Below are positions 1-10,394 of a stretch of 64,000 nucleotides of DNA, piece after piece (the stretch's first letter is position 1; every line of letters begins with the position of its first letter). This DNA is from Heterobilharzia americana (taxonomy: Eukaryota; Platyhelminthes; Trematoda; Strigeidida; Schistosomatidae). Below the pieces are notes generated by a model. The model had not been told where the DNA came from and made no database searches. It saw only the letters and a list, made by a program, of their open reading frames with translations. The position numbers and the translations under genes are program-made. The stretch is from positions 98,884,701 through 98,948,700 of the forward strand of contig OX104134.1 of assembly GCA_944470555.2 (NCBI GenBank). The letters are read 5' to 3'.

Positions 1-344
1 GACAGTGTTTCTGGTTCAAAGAATTTTACAGAAAATAATGTATTTCTTGGTGATTTTATCAACCGATTATCAAGGCTCAGTAATGACTGTTTTAATCTGG
101 ATTTCCTTTTACAATTTATGTGGAGTATTCATCCACCAAACCTATCTGGCTCAACTGAACAATAAAATGAGAGACACTGTATTACAAAGTTTTTATTTAT
201 TCATTCTACTTAGGATCCATCTGTGACTTAATCAAGATATTTATTACATAGTTCCACCCTCAACTGAATTAGCTATCATCATCAAAACCTAGAGCAAACT
301 GAATTCTCCTTGATGATGTAATGAGAGCTGATTATTCTGAATGA
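1..344. other. Unassigned AT-rich sequence
   Basis: Nothing recognisable. The short open frames here have no motif and no credible composition. The right limit is the start of the first H-SINE fragment. Confidence 0.5.
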
Positions 345-545
345 GAAATTAATCTCAAGTTGGTATTCACTAGGGATTGACATCAGCTGAAGAACTATTG
401 AAAACCTTGGAGTGTTCGATAGCTGTTTCGTCCTAGAACGGGCCTCCTCAGCCACACGCACCAAAGTTGAATTACTGTCCAGTCTTGATAAGTAACTTAC
501 TTTGACATGAGATTTCCTGAAGTTCTAACAAGTAGTCGATATCAC
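345..545 (-). mobile_element. H-SINE copy 1, 3' half
   Basis: Minus-strand fragment of the tRNA-derived SINE called H-SINE here. The hammerhead-like block lies at about 410-460 (minus strand CTGAGGAG, then GGACGAAAC, then an AUC triplet). The conserved tail that ends in a GATGTCAGTC-like block is at about 350-400. The A and B box region is missing or eroded beyond recognition. Identification is by alignment with the better copies at 7270 and 17836. Confidence 0.7.
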
Positions 546-654
546 TCAAGAAAACCCAGTTGGATAAGCGGAAAGGCACTAAACGACAGCACTCGATCAA
601 AATCGAGCAGTATTGTGAACTGAAAAAAGTTTAGAAAAAATATGGGCTATTGCA

Positions 655-835
655 TTTTGACTTAGTGGTTAAATGGTGATAACTTGCTGGTAGTGTGATT
701 TAAAAATTTTAAATTCGATCGCTGGTGAAGTGAGGGTGACGACTGCTGAGAGGCACATGCTAGGATGAAACATTTGTCCACTGCTCTCAGGTTTTCAACC
801 CTTCCACAACTTATGTCAATCTGTGATAAATAACA
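655..835 (+). mobile_element. H-SINE copy 2, degenerate
   Basis: Plus-strand copy with an A-box-like stretch at about 660-690, a B-box-like stretch at about 713-727 (ATTCGATCGCTGG) and a decayed hammerhead block at about 741-795. The core reads CTGAGAG instead of CTGANGA, so self-cleavage is not expected. The tail at about 815-835 still shows the GTCAATC...GATAAATAAC pattern shared by the family. Confidence 0.65.
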
Positions 836-951
836 TCTTAAGATCCACAAATCCTCCATGCAAAACAAACACAGCTTCAAAGATGTGTCATAAAAGAAGA
901 CTCATTTAGCAAAGAGCTATTATTTTCAGTGACTCATTCTTAAGCTGAACA

Positions 952-955
<4 letters not shown>

Positions 956-996
<41 letters not shown>
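956..996. repeat. (TA)n microsatellite, left of RTE-1
   Basis: About 20 uninterrupted TA units directly abutting the truncated 3' side of RTE-1. A matching run lies at the other end of the element. Confidence 0.98.
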
Positions 997-998
<2 letters not shown>

Positions 999-2665
999 TT
1001 TACTTTGTTTCTCCTCCTTAGTATCTAGGTTTCCTTCATCATCTTTCATTCGTTTCGTCTGCGTTGACCTCTTCCCAGACACCAAGTAACCTGGTTATTC
1101 GATATAATGTTGTCAGGTCTCTGTTTCTCCTTCCTGCACCCCATTCTGCTTCACTTACCAGTGTGTCATGGAAGTGTCTATTTTCTTTCCGCACACTCTT
1201 CTTCACTTCTTTCTACAGTGTAGTCTTTTATACATTGTACTCAATTCCCCTTATCTTTGAGCATCCTTGCACTGGTTTATCTTCTGCTTCACCATCCTCC
1301 TCCCCCTCCTCTATCAGCTTCCATGTGTCCATCGAGATCCATTCCTTATCTTGTTTCCTCTTCCTTCCTAACACAGTTATGCAGGTTTCTCTCCACATAG
1401 TTTTCAAAGAGTTCCAGTGTTCTTCCACACAGGTTTATTCAGGGATGTTCCTCGATATCTCCCATTTTGTCTTGATGGCTGGCTGTCGTGAAGATTTCCT
1501 TCGTAGTTTCGTCCTTCAGTTCAGTTTCTGTTCTGGGTGGTTGTTGAACTTGAACTGTGGTCTATCATCACCAACTTCCTTGAAGGCTTTCAACTTGATT
1601 TTGGAGGTAGGTTCCCTGCACCAGACAGTGAATGGTCTGAACCGGCATCTGCTCCTCTTCTTGATCTTGTGTCCAGTAGGCTGTGTCTCCACCTCCTTCA
1701 CACTGAGATGAAGTCGATCTGATTTGTAGAGTAGTGTTTCCTGGTGTCTGGTGAAATCCATGTTGCTGCCTTGTGGATATCCTTGTGCTTGAACACAGTG
1801 CCTGACTCCAATCACCAAATCGTTGAATGCACAGAATTCTGCAAATTGTTCTCTGTTCTCGTTCATCACCTCACCGAGTGCTTCTCGACCCATGGTTAGT
1901 TGTCTCCCTGTGTCGTCGCCTCCCAGTTTGACATTCATGTTGCCCATTAGAATTTTGATGTCGCCAACTTGAGTGGTGTCTTGTCCAGTGTTGATTTCAG
2001 TTGTCTGTAGAATTCCTCCTTTTTCTCCTGATCTGCATTATTTGTAGGTGTGTAGCATAGCGTGGGATTGAATGATTGTGACCTTCCTTCCTTCCTTCTG
2101 AGTTGAACCTTGCTGTCATGATCCTGATCCTGCAGGAGGAGATGGATTCCCACTGCATGAGAGAAAGCCTTCGATGCTGTTGAGGACGTCATGATAGCCA
2201 CTTGAAAGCTCAGTGTGCTCATGGTTGTCGTCTGTGTGACAATATCGGAGTAGATTATTGATTCTCTAGATGACAGTTTGGAGAGTTCACTCCCATTCGA
2301 TCTGCTTCGCAAACTCCTAACACTTCAATGTGATACCTTCTCATCTAGTCTGCAGTCTGGACAGCCTCGCTAGGTTCATACATGGTGCGGACATTCCATG
2401 TCCCCACCTTACTTTTGCTTTCATCGAGAGAAAACACATCGGCCAATTGGCTTCCCGAAGGCTTTCACCAACCGCCGTCATTTCACCTCTCCGCTTCCAG
2501 CAAGGAACAATATTGTTTTCATTTTTTATATTTTGTTTGTGCTTTGAAGTTTGTTTAGCGGTTAGATTGGTCTTACGGGGTAGAGTTGCCAGCCTATGCC
2601 CAACCTTCACTCTTTATCCTGGCTTAGGACCGGCTAGTAACTAGTGAACCAGTTAACCAGGCGAG

Positions 2666-2669
<4 letters not shown>
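997..2669 (-). mobile_element. RTE-like retrotransposon fragment RTE-1 (5' end, endonuclease, linker)
   Basis: Minus-strand fragment whose 5' end is at 2669 (the terminal block ending AACCAGGCGAGGTT on the plus strand, shared with the copies ending at 23246 and 63285). Reading down the minus strand it has a 5' leader, the APE-type endonuclease start (TWNVRTM at about 2385-2420), the rest of the endonuclease, and a linker region up to about 1000. The reverse transcriptase, C-terminal domain and (TAA)n tail are absent. Frameshifts break the reading frame. Both ends touch (TA)n runs. Placing it in the RTE clade is inferred from the APE endonuclease, the RT sequence of sister copies and the short-repeat 3' tails. 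Confidence 0.85.
1516..2425 (-). pseudogene. Broken APE endonuclease of RTE-1
   Basis: The endonuclease nicks target DNA for target-primed reverse transcription. Here it is spread over at least three frames. The N-terminal motif TWNVRTM is near 2400. The middle lies in the open stretch 1947-2312. The MGNMNVKLGG segment opens the stretch 1516-1947. The family motif is GDMN, so the aspartate is replaced by asparagine in this copy, which alone should cripple catalysis. A five-base length difference near 1950-1975, shared with RTE-4 but not with RTE-7, shifts the frame just before this motif. Not functional. Confidence 0.8.

Positions 2670-2709
<40 letters not shown>
2670..2709. repeat. (TA)n microsatellite, right of RTE-1
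   Basis: About 20 TA units immediately following the 5' end of RTE-1, mirroring the run at 956-996. This suggests that the element sits inside a formerly continuous TA array or recombined through one. Confidence 0.98.
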
Positions 2710-2714
<5 letters not shown>

Positions 2715-4760
2715 TAGCTGATCAACTAAGAGGAATATTTCTGGCAACGTATTAACAGAATTGAGTCTTTTGATTAAGGGTGTGGAGATTTAGACCCTGA
2801 GTTACGTAGTTCAGGAACTAAAAGTTTTTCAGTGTTAATGCAAGACCAATTAACTAGGTAACAGGGGATAATGCAGTTGGAAAAACTGAGTACAGTTCAA
2901 CAAGTGAAAACTCGAGTAATGTCATAAGAAGCAATGAAGTAATGTGGTAATGAGGACATAAAAAGCATTTTTCGCATGTTAAATCTTCACTCAGGTTAAG
3001 TTTATTTTAAGTTCGACAAGTGATCGAACTTCTTTTGGAGTTTTCAAATAGGTACACTCAACTTCTGTAATTTGAAGGAGTTTTATTCAAACAGCCTTCA
3101 TAGTATTTGCATACACTATGCGAATGACACTGTACGTTCATCTGACGTTCAGAATTAGTTGAACGTTCTAAAATCGAACTGTCTTTCTCCCAAGCAGACC
3201 AACGATGGCATATGTTCAGTGATGTATTTAGAAAGCAGACTGTGAGTACGGTCAACCGACCATGCCCCACAGAAGCTGACTAATCGACAGATATATTGTC
3301 AAGGCCAACAGCAGCAACTTATTCTCTAAACCATAGTCGAATCACTTGTTGCTGTGAGAAAATGAGTCAGTCAGAACTTAGCTTCAAAATAGATTTTCTC
3401 AATAGATGAGAAAAGTGGCTTTTACTATTTCCATCGACGAGTTTCCGTTCAACTATAGAATAAGAAAGAGCACCTTTTATGGAACTGTAAGTATGTTTAG
3501 TCTGCCTGGGCTTGACTTCATAGTTTTTTCACTAGGGAAACGTTCAAGATATTTTTTCTACTTCCAGCATTTTCAGGTTTATCTACTTTTCCATCCATGG
3601 CACTTGAATTGCAGATGTTATGGATCCTCTGACACTAGGAACGAATTGAATCCCGTTAACTCAAATGAAACAAAAAAGGAAGACGGTTCAGTGAATAGAA
3701 ACTCTACACCAACGATATAGAACAAATCCTTTCTGTGGTGAGCATTTTAGGCCAATCAGCTGACATCTCATTTCACTATCTTACTTCAGTTTTACAGTAA
3801 AGGAATCTTGAGAAACAGAAAAAATTTTAAAAACCGAAACTAAAATTCTTTTCAACTAGACTCAAGAATCATGTCGAGGCAAAACAAACAAACAAGCAAT
3901 GAATGAATGAAAGAAACTTTGATTCGCACAATTTTCCTTCTACAACTACAGAAAAGTGATTCTAAACAAGCGAAAAAGATACATACTTCACATATGTCAA
4001 TATTGTTTATTGTAAGGATAGATTATTCACGCGTAACCGAGGTGAATAAAATCCGTTTATACCTGAGTTCACTCGGTTGCTTGAGGAAATTGCCCCTGGA
4101 TTTGTTTCATTCATAACTGTGTTACGTCATGTGTATAGTAAAAATGTTTATTTTGCATCTTGATGTAATCTGATATAAGAAAACAACGTACAAATTTCAT
4201 TTTTTAATCAGTACTTTACACCTACGTAATGATATCGTGATATCATGATATTTCGTGAGTACGCGTCAGCTGCATACAGTCTAAAACACCCGGGCTATTA
4301 GAATAAAAACTACATAATCATATATTTTAAACTGTTGTACGATATTTTGTAAATTTCGGGATCAAAATTTGATCTGATAGAGAAGAATAGCAGAGGTATT
4401 TCACATCATGTTAAATCCTAATGCACTCAACAGAAATGAAGGCCTAACTATCCAATCAACCTGGACAGTATTTCCGAAAACAAAAACAACTCATCACACA
4501 GTGATCTGGTCAAAAGTACATACATACAAACAAACCGAATTTTGTCATCCATACTATTTATTTATTATTTTTTTCACACCCATTCACATATATATTCATA
4601 TCACCTTGATCTCCAGACTAATTAACTCATAAACAAAACAAATCGTAAACGCGTCCTGACTAGCATAAAATGGTATTCACGTTCATATGTTCATCACCCA
4701 TAGACACTGTGATCTGATTCGTCACCTTTTACTATTTAAACTATTCGATAACTTGTACAG
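2710..4760. other. Unassigned AT-rich sequence
   Basis: No gene, RNA or recognised repeat. A small perfect inverted repeat (ATGATATC-GT-GATATCAT) sits near 4227-4246. Open frames such as 3058-3270 (minus) and 3406-3720 (plus) lack domain signals and are probably chance. Confidence 0.5.
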
Positions 4761-4815
4761 ATTTTATTCTCTGAAGAAGCGATTTCCACGAAGTCGCGAA
4801 ACGTCAGAAATTTAC
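4761..4815 (+). ncRNA. Hammerhead-like motif of Penelope type
   Basis: The core reads CTGAAGA (4771-4777), one extra A, a 4-bp stem GCGA/TCGC (4779-4782 with 4794-4797), GAAAC (4798-4802) and a GTC cleavage triplet (4803-4805). A short stem I can form between TTCT (4767-4770) and AGAA (4806-4809). This CTGANGAAG...GCGAAACGTC layout is the one described for hammerheads at the ends of Penelope-like elements. No PLE coding remnant is visible beside it, so it may be an isolated terminus. Activity is uncertain because stem I is only 4 bp and stem II starts after an unpaired A. Confidence 0.55.
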
Positions 4816-5989
4816 TTTTCTACTTCATTGGGATTTTACGAAATATATTTCATTTATGTTGTACGATAGCTTAGAAGGTAACCTAAAATTAAGGAATCCT
4901 AAGTTTTAGGAAAGTCAGTAACCTAAAATTGAACATCAAAATCATTGCAAAATTGTACAATATACAGTGAAATTTCAAGAATGATACAGAGGGAGTAAGA
5001 AAAGGGACAATTAACACCAGTTAACAGACTATTTAGTATACAAAGAAATGTCATTCATGTAAGATTCAGGGCAACTGAGTTAAAATCAGTAGGTGAGTAA
5101 TTAACATGAAATGCGGTAAAATAATACAGTCACAATGGAAGCAAAAGATTGACTACACTCTCCTGCTGTATCCAGATGTCCAAAAGGAAACGTTTTTCAA
5201 CAATCGCATCCATAAAGCATAGTAGTTCAAGCGTTTTCTTAACTCTTATTACTTTAAAATAACTAAAAGTACAAACATAGTGTCCTGTATCCACAAAATG
5301 CATGCTAATTGGATTATTTAGAATCTCGATTCATTTCAAGCACAAATTCTTCAGAATATGCTCAGTCAGCCGAATGGATTTCGCTTTCTTAATATTTTTG
5401 GTGTACTTGAATATTCTCAAAAAAGATGACAAAAGTTTACTCTACAAATCTAGTCTTCCTTGTTTTGTCCAAATTAGAGCCAATAAAATCGAAGTGATTA
5501 TACAGTGTCGAAGTACGTTTATCTGATCACAGGAAAGCAAAGATGAGTACAGTGGAGAAAGATCCTGCCAACTGAGGAATCTATCCTCTAAGTCGTCTAT
5601 TCGTAAAGGTAAAGGAGAAAAGACACAGTACACCAGAGTGATCTCTGATAGCAGGTCAAAATATACGATGGCTAATAGAAGAAAATCTACCTAACAATCA
5701 CTTAGTTTCAATGTTCATTACTAAGTTTAGCGGGCCCTGTGGAGAAAGCCATACAAGCCGTATTATTAGATAACTTAACGGACGTGTTGCTGAGCGTTCA
5801 CATTTATGGTTAAAAAGAGAACACAGAGAATTGATCAGGACCTCTATATATTGGTAACATGGTAGACAAAATCAGCACACTCATGATTATCTGACATATA
5901 CTACCTACGCAGTCTGAAGGTACTGGAGCTTGTCGTTTACATACACCAGAAGCTGTGGTGACTTAAGTTAATAACTCTTCTTTTCTGCC
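4816..5989. other. Unassigned sequence upstream of PLE-A1
   Basis: No clear feature. The stretch 5700-5990 may hold decayed 5' parts of the Penelope-like element that follows, but no motif supports it. Confidence 0.4.
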
Positions 5990-6915
5990 CAGAAGAGACA
6001 TGTACAGAAAACTAACCTGGACTTAACAGTTTATTAACTTTCAAAGCAATGTCCATCTCATTAGCAAACAGAATCTTATACGTTCATTATGTTCAAGAAT
6101 TCGGAAGATTTGCTGTAAAGATACACTAGGAAGTGAGCTACAAGTTCTGTGTGGCATCCTACTGGAAAGCGGTTATCCATTTAGACTAGTGAAAACCAAG
6201 ACTAAATAAAAGCCCGCAACAGAAAAGGTGACAACAGTCTCAAACACTGTTTATATGAACTCGGAATTCAAAGGAGACACTACGACCGAAAGCCTCGAAA
6301 ATTGCCTCTCAAGATCTTTCTGTAAGATATTTCACTCAGCTCCCCTAGGAATCACATTTTCCAGTAAATAACTAATGCAACAGAATGCCACTTTTGGATA
6401 ACTCAATGTGCATCTATCGGTTCACTTGTTCCTGTGTAGTATATAGACGGTAAACGGCTTGACGTACGTGAATACATTTTAAAACATTGTCCCTTCTGGT
6501 TATCCAGAGAAGAGAGAAAAGATACCAAGAGTCTTATTCTCCAACACCTTATCACCTCTGGACATCCATCTCTTCTTCAAAGTAATTTACAAAGCACTTC
6601 ATCACAATTCCACAGGCTTTCAACTGTGTCATCTGAACATTTCTGGATAATTTACAACTCATAATTTGAAACCTGATCATTATGTTGAAAAGCATTATAT
6701 CCATTCATTAGCCTTACCATGGAAGGAGTAGCAATTTTCTTCCGTCATTAGAAGTCATATATTCTACTACTGAACATCATAGTGATCACGTGTCCCTATT
6801 GATGAACAGTACACTGTTGTTTGTTTTCAATGGTCTTTAATGCGACTATGTACAGCTTTAGTGAACGAAATCGTAGGAAAGAGTACATTTCTACTCTTTT
6901 ACGTCTTTATTTGAT
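5990..6915 (+). mobile_element. Penelope-like element fragment PLE-A1 (RT C-terminus, GIY-YIG, 3' region)
   Basis: Plus strand. From about 6005 the translation gives RKLTWT, a stop, then INFQSNVHLISKQNLIRSL and RKICCKDTL, ending near LLESGYPF at 6170. This is the segment that follows the FLDV motif in Penelope RTs. A gap of weak similarity follows, then a GIY-YIG remnant at about 6415-6600 (TCSC, VREYI, KHCPFWLS, SGHP) with stops and frameshifts. From 6655 to about 6850 the non-coding 3' region matches PLE-A2 closely, including ATCCATTCATTAGCCTTA and a GTGATCAC site. That site is where RTE-3 inserted in PLE-A2. Dead copy, but useful as the empty-site reference. Confidence 0.75.
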
Positions 6916-7269
6916 GAATTAGAATGGAAATTTCTCCCATTTTTTCATCTCATATATTTACTGTTGTGACAGACTTTGTCTGCTTACTTACTTCATGGTT
7001 TAGTATCACGCACATCTCATTCCTCCTCCTTCTAATTTACGCAGTGAGACATTTTGAAATTCTGTTATCATTTAACCTCATTTGTGATCAGATACAACTT
7101 GTGAAGAATCAGCAACGTATTACATCATCATTTTTTCACTTAATTTGACAGATGATTTGATCATAAGAGATGTTGCAACCCTGTTCTCAGTGATTTTGAA
7201 GAATGCACAGGGTTGAAAAGTGTTCTGGTTTTGCAAAAGGGAAGTCAATCAGAAAGGCTACCAACATTT

Positions 7270-7655
7270 ACTTTTTAAGTTATTCATCGAAGACTAACAT
7301 CAGTTGGAGGATCAAAGGATATCTGGGAGTACTGGGGCTGTTTCGTCCTAGTATGGGACTCCTCAGCAGTGCGCATCCACCATCCCACCACGGATCAAAC
7401 CCGCAACCTTCAGGTTCTATGGACAGCACCTTACCATTGGGCCACTGGGTCACAATCCAATGCTCCATATTTTTAAGTCCTGTTACCTCACGATATAGCG
7501 CAACCGCCACCCAATATCATCGTTGAGTAACTCTTCTCACGACCATCAGGCTTTGTCCCACCGGTCACGACTTCTCATTGGAACTTCGGGAATATCTCTC
7601 GAAGCTAGTCACCAATGAGCACCAGTTCTTCAATTGAATTTTGAGAGAGTTGTGG
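7270..7655 (-). mobile_element. H-SINE copy 3, near full length
   Basis: Minus-strand copy. On that strand it has a head (GTGCTCATTGG at about 7615-7625), a variable part, an A box in CAGTGGCCCAATGGTAAGG (about 7430-7450), a B box GGGTTTGATCC (about 7388-7400), the hammerhead block (about 7331-7380) and the tail (to about 7270). The CTGAGGAG and GACGAAAC parts are intact, but the cleavage triplet reads CCC instead of GUC. It follows directly on the tail of the neighbouring unit, giving a 402-bp period between equivalent hammerhead positions (7339 and 7741). Confidence 0.85.
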
Positions 7656-7905
7656 GTATTTGTAAATATTTCAAGTTGTTATTCATGGTAGACTGACATC
7701 AGTTGGCGGAATGAAGGAAAACGTGGGAGCACTGGACAGCTGTTTCGTCCTGGTGGGGTCGTGGGTGCGCACTTCTGAGGAGTCCCATACTAGGACGAAA
7801 CAGCTGTCCAGTGCTCCCAGGTTTCCTTTGTTTTTCTAACTGATGTCAGTCTACCATGAATAACAACTTGAAATATTTCCGAATCCCCACAGCTCCCTCC
7901 AAACT
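7656..7905. mobile_element. H-SINE copy 4, foldback of two 3' halves
   Basis: Two 3' halves of the SINE face each other. The left arm (about 7670-7762) is on the minus strand and the right arm (about 7791-7881) on the plus strand, separated by about 28 bases. Each arm runs from the hammerhead block to the tail CAACTTGAAATATTT. Both outer ends continue into head-like sequence (CCCACAACTCTCTC-like), showing that the units joined tail to head. The whole could form a long hairpin when transcribed. Confidence 0.8.
7769..7814 (+). ncRNA. H-SINE hammerhead-like motif, core complete
   Basis: Core CTGAGGAG at 7775-7782, stem II TCC/GGA (7783-7785 with 7793-7795) around loop CATACTA, CGAAA at 7796-7800, the self-complementary stem III CAGCTG, and the GTC triplet at 7806-7808. 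Stem I is GCACT (7769-7773) with AGTGC (7810-7814), with a U-C mismatch next to the core. All invariant positions of the CUGANGA, GAAA and NUH scheme are present. Stem III has room for only 3 bp plus a 2-base loop, as in SM-alpha hammerheads. Activity is inferred, not shown. Confidence 0.6.
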
Positions 7906-8564
7906 TACTTTTTATCCATTCGTGGGGAAATGAAAAGTAAACGTATCGTTAATATTATTACAATTCAGTTGGTAAACCTTTTCGTTATGAACAACTTTTA
8001 TTAATCTCAAGAGAAAGATTGACGGTGCCATCCAGTACCTAAAGGCCACCTTAACATACTAAATAATGCCATAGAATTTTCAAAATTGAATCTGACAAAA
8101 GTATATTTACAAATTCTAGTCATAGAAAAGTTAAAGTCAATTTTTAAAAATTGCTCGAATATAACTGTCTTCCGTTTGGTGTAAAACCTGCTGAAAATGT
8201 TGCACAAAATGTTTATTTAATATTCTTTACAAATCTTTATACCACCTTAACTGGAATATGAAGAGGAAAACTCAGCCTGAAAACATGTGTACTTTGTATG
8301 TATTTTTTTAAAATTTTTGCGAAACAAATATGCGATTATTTCTATTAACGGATTCTGAAATATCTGAGTATATTGTAATATTCTTAGTGGAAATCTCCGC
8401 TATCAAAGAGTTGAATCGAAACCCCATTGAATTTCACCAGTTAAGTAATTACTGTATTAAACGTGACCAACTTGTGTATAGCATGCCAATTTTGACGTTA
8501 ATAACTGACTTTCATCAGCACTGAGTGATGCAGCTTCAAATCACCGAGTGAATTTGTAACCTTA
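7906..8564. other. Unassigned AT-rich sequence
   Basis: No feature recognised. Short frames at 8007-8207 (minus) and 8330-8524 (plus) have no family resemblance. Confidence 0.5.
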
Positions 8565-8612
8565 CTGACTGATGAGTGCTAACAGGCTCGAAACGTTGAT
8601 GGAGCTGAGCTT
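8565..8612 (+). ncRNA. Degenerate hammerhead-like motif
   Basis: CTGATGAG (8569-8576), an imperfect stem II around TAACA, CGAAAC (8589-8594) and GTT (8595-8597). The CTGATGAG...CTAACAGG...CGAAACG pattern resembles Penelope-type hammerheads. One stem II pair is a U-U mismatch, and I see no convincing stem I, so this is probably a decayed element end. Confidence 0.35.
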
Positions 8613-9453
8613 CCTGCCAACTAGCTCACACAATTTAAAACTTGAATGGTCGTCATTTGAATTTATTAATTTTTGCATAAAGATGAAATATTTTCCACTG
8701 AAAATTGTTTATATTCTCCATCCTTCCTCTATTCATATGTGTAAAATTGAGCCTTTTTAATAACAATTAACTATCAGAAAGAAATTAACGGGTATACAAG
8801 TGTCTGAATAAAAGCCCACTCAAAGCTGCAATAAGTACACTAATTTTGAGCCACATTCAAAATTTGTACTATAGACGCCAGTTACCACTTATATTCTGTT
8901 TTTACACAAAACTTTGAAACATTTTTTGTTCGAATGCATAATCAATCAGCCAGTTATCAATGAGGTAATAGATCGTAAAAAGAGAGTATAGTTTTCACAG
9001 CTCTTTGCCAAATATTTTAATTGTCTAAGCCATAGTGGTTAGAAAATTAGCCATCCCCTTAATTTTTCAAAGACCTTTCTATTGAACCACTTTAAAGCGA
9101 TAAGGATCTCTAAAAGATGATAGTTTTTGTTGATAAAAATGTTTCGCTACAGACAGACTGAATAAAGTTTTCATTTTATTTTCGTTTAGTTGAAATAATT
9201 ATTTATTGTAAAGTGAGATTTTCTAAGAGTTAATTTGTTTTCAATCTAACTATAAGCTTTGATTTCAGTTACCGACGCCATTTCCCTTCTCTCTTCCCCA
9301 GATTTCACTACAATCTAGAAGAATGGGTCTAATCGAAAAACAGATGAAAGTTAAGCATTAAAAAATGTTTCCTGAAAGATCTTTTGTTCATTTTTTTTAC
9401 TCACCAACTTTAAGCGTAAAACTTTTTAGGCATCCGCTTTCTAAGTCAAATTA
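8613..9453. other. Unassigned AT-rich sequence before the gap
   Basis: No gene or repeat recognised. Confidence 0.5.
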
Positions 9454-9953
9454 NNNNNNNNNNNNNNNNNNNNNNNNNNNNNNNNNNNNNNNNNNNNNNN
9501 NNNNNNNNNNNNNNNNNNNNNNNNNNNNNNNNNNNNNNNNNNNNNNNNNNNNNNNNNNNNNNNNNNNNNNNNNNNNNNNNNNNNNNNNNNNNNNNNNNNN
9601 NNNNNNNNNNNNNNNNNNNNNNNNNNNNNNNNNNNNNNNNNNNNNNNNNNNNNNNNNNNNNNNNNNNNNNNNNNNNNNNNNNNNNNNNNNNNNNNNNNNN
9701 NNNNNNNNNNNNNNNNNNNNNNNNNNNNNNNNNNNNNNNNNNNNNNNNNNNNNNNNNNNNNNNNNNNNNNNNNNNNNNNNNNNNNNNNNNNNNNNNNNNN
9801 NNNNNNNNNNNNNNNNNNNNNNNNNNNNNNNNNNNNNNNNNNNNNNNNNNNNNNNNNNNNNNNNNNNNNNNNNNNNNNNNNNNNNNNNNNNNNNNNNNNN
9901 NNNNNNNNNNNNNNNNNNNNNNNNNNNNNNNNNNNNNNNNNNNNNNNNNNNNN
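9454..9953. other. Assembly gap, 500 N
   Basis: Exactly 500 undetermined bases, a typical fixed-length scaffold gap of unknown true size. Open frames spanning it are artefacts. Confidence 0.99.
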
Positions 9954-10394
9954 CTGAACATACAGTTTAGGCTTTAAGTTGTGAACTGCCCAAGCTTCGG
10001 TTTTATACCTCATATTGAACGTCTTGGTCAAACGTTGCAAAGAAGTTTGAACGAGGTTTCCAGAAGAGGCAGATATCTAGAGTTCACAAAGCGTTCATTC
10101 ATAGAGCTGGAGGTGGTTTTGTGTTCACCCATCAACAACGAGGTAAGGTATTCTATGCAAGGATGCTTTGTATCCTCATCATTTGTGGATTTATGTTAAC
10201 TTTATAATGTGAATTCACACTATTATCTGACTTTTTGTCTCATATTGTGGAAAAGAACCGTGACTAGTAGGATTGACTATGATAGAGTTATTTACATGAT
10301 CGTCATTGATTTGTCAAAAACTTTCGCTTTTCTAAATGTCTAATTATATTTTCCAAGTCAAAAGAAGTTCAGCTTAAACTTTTATGAGGACAGG
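9954..10394. other. Unassigned sequence after the gap, possible element remnant
   Basis: The plus-strand frame 9981-10199 begins with FGFIPHIERLGQTLQ-like residues, faintly like the region before the RT of Penelope elements, but no diagnostic motif follows. I cannot assign it. Confidence 0.25.

Noticed and set aside
1064..1711. 215-codon plus-strand frame
   Set aside because: It is the antisense of the RTE-1 linker and endonuclease. The coding sense is on the minus strand.
9365..10040. Long open frames across the N block
   Set aside because: They consist of undetermined bases and exist only because N codons are not stops.
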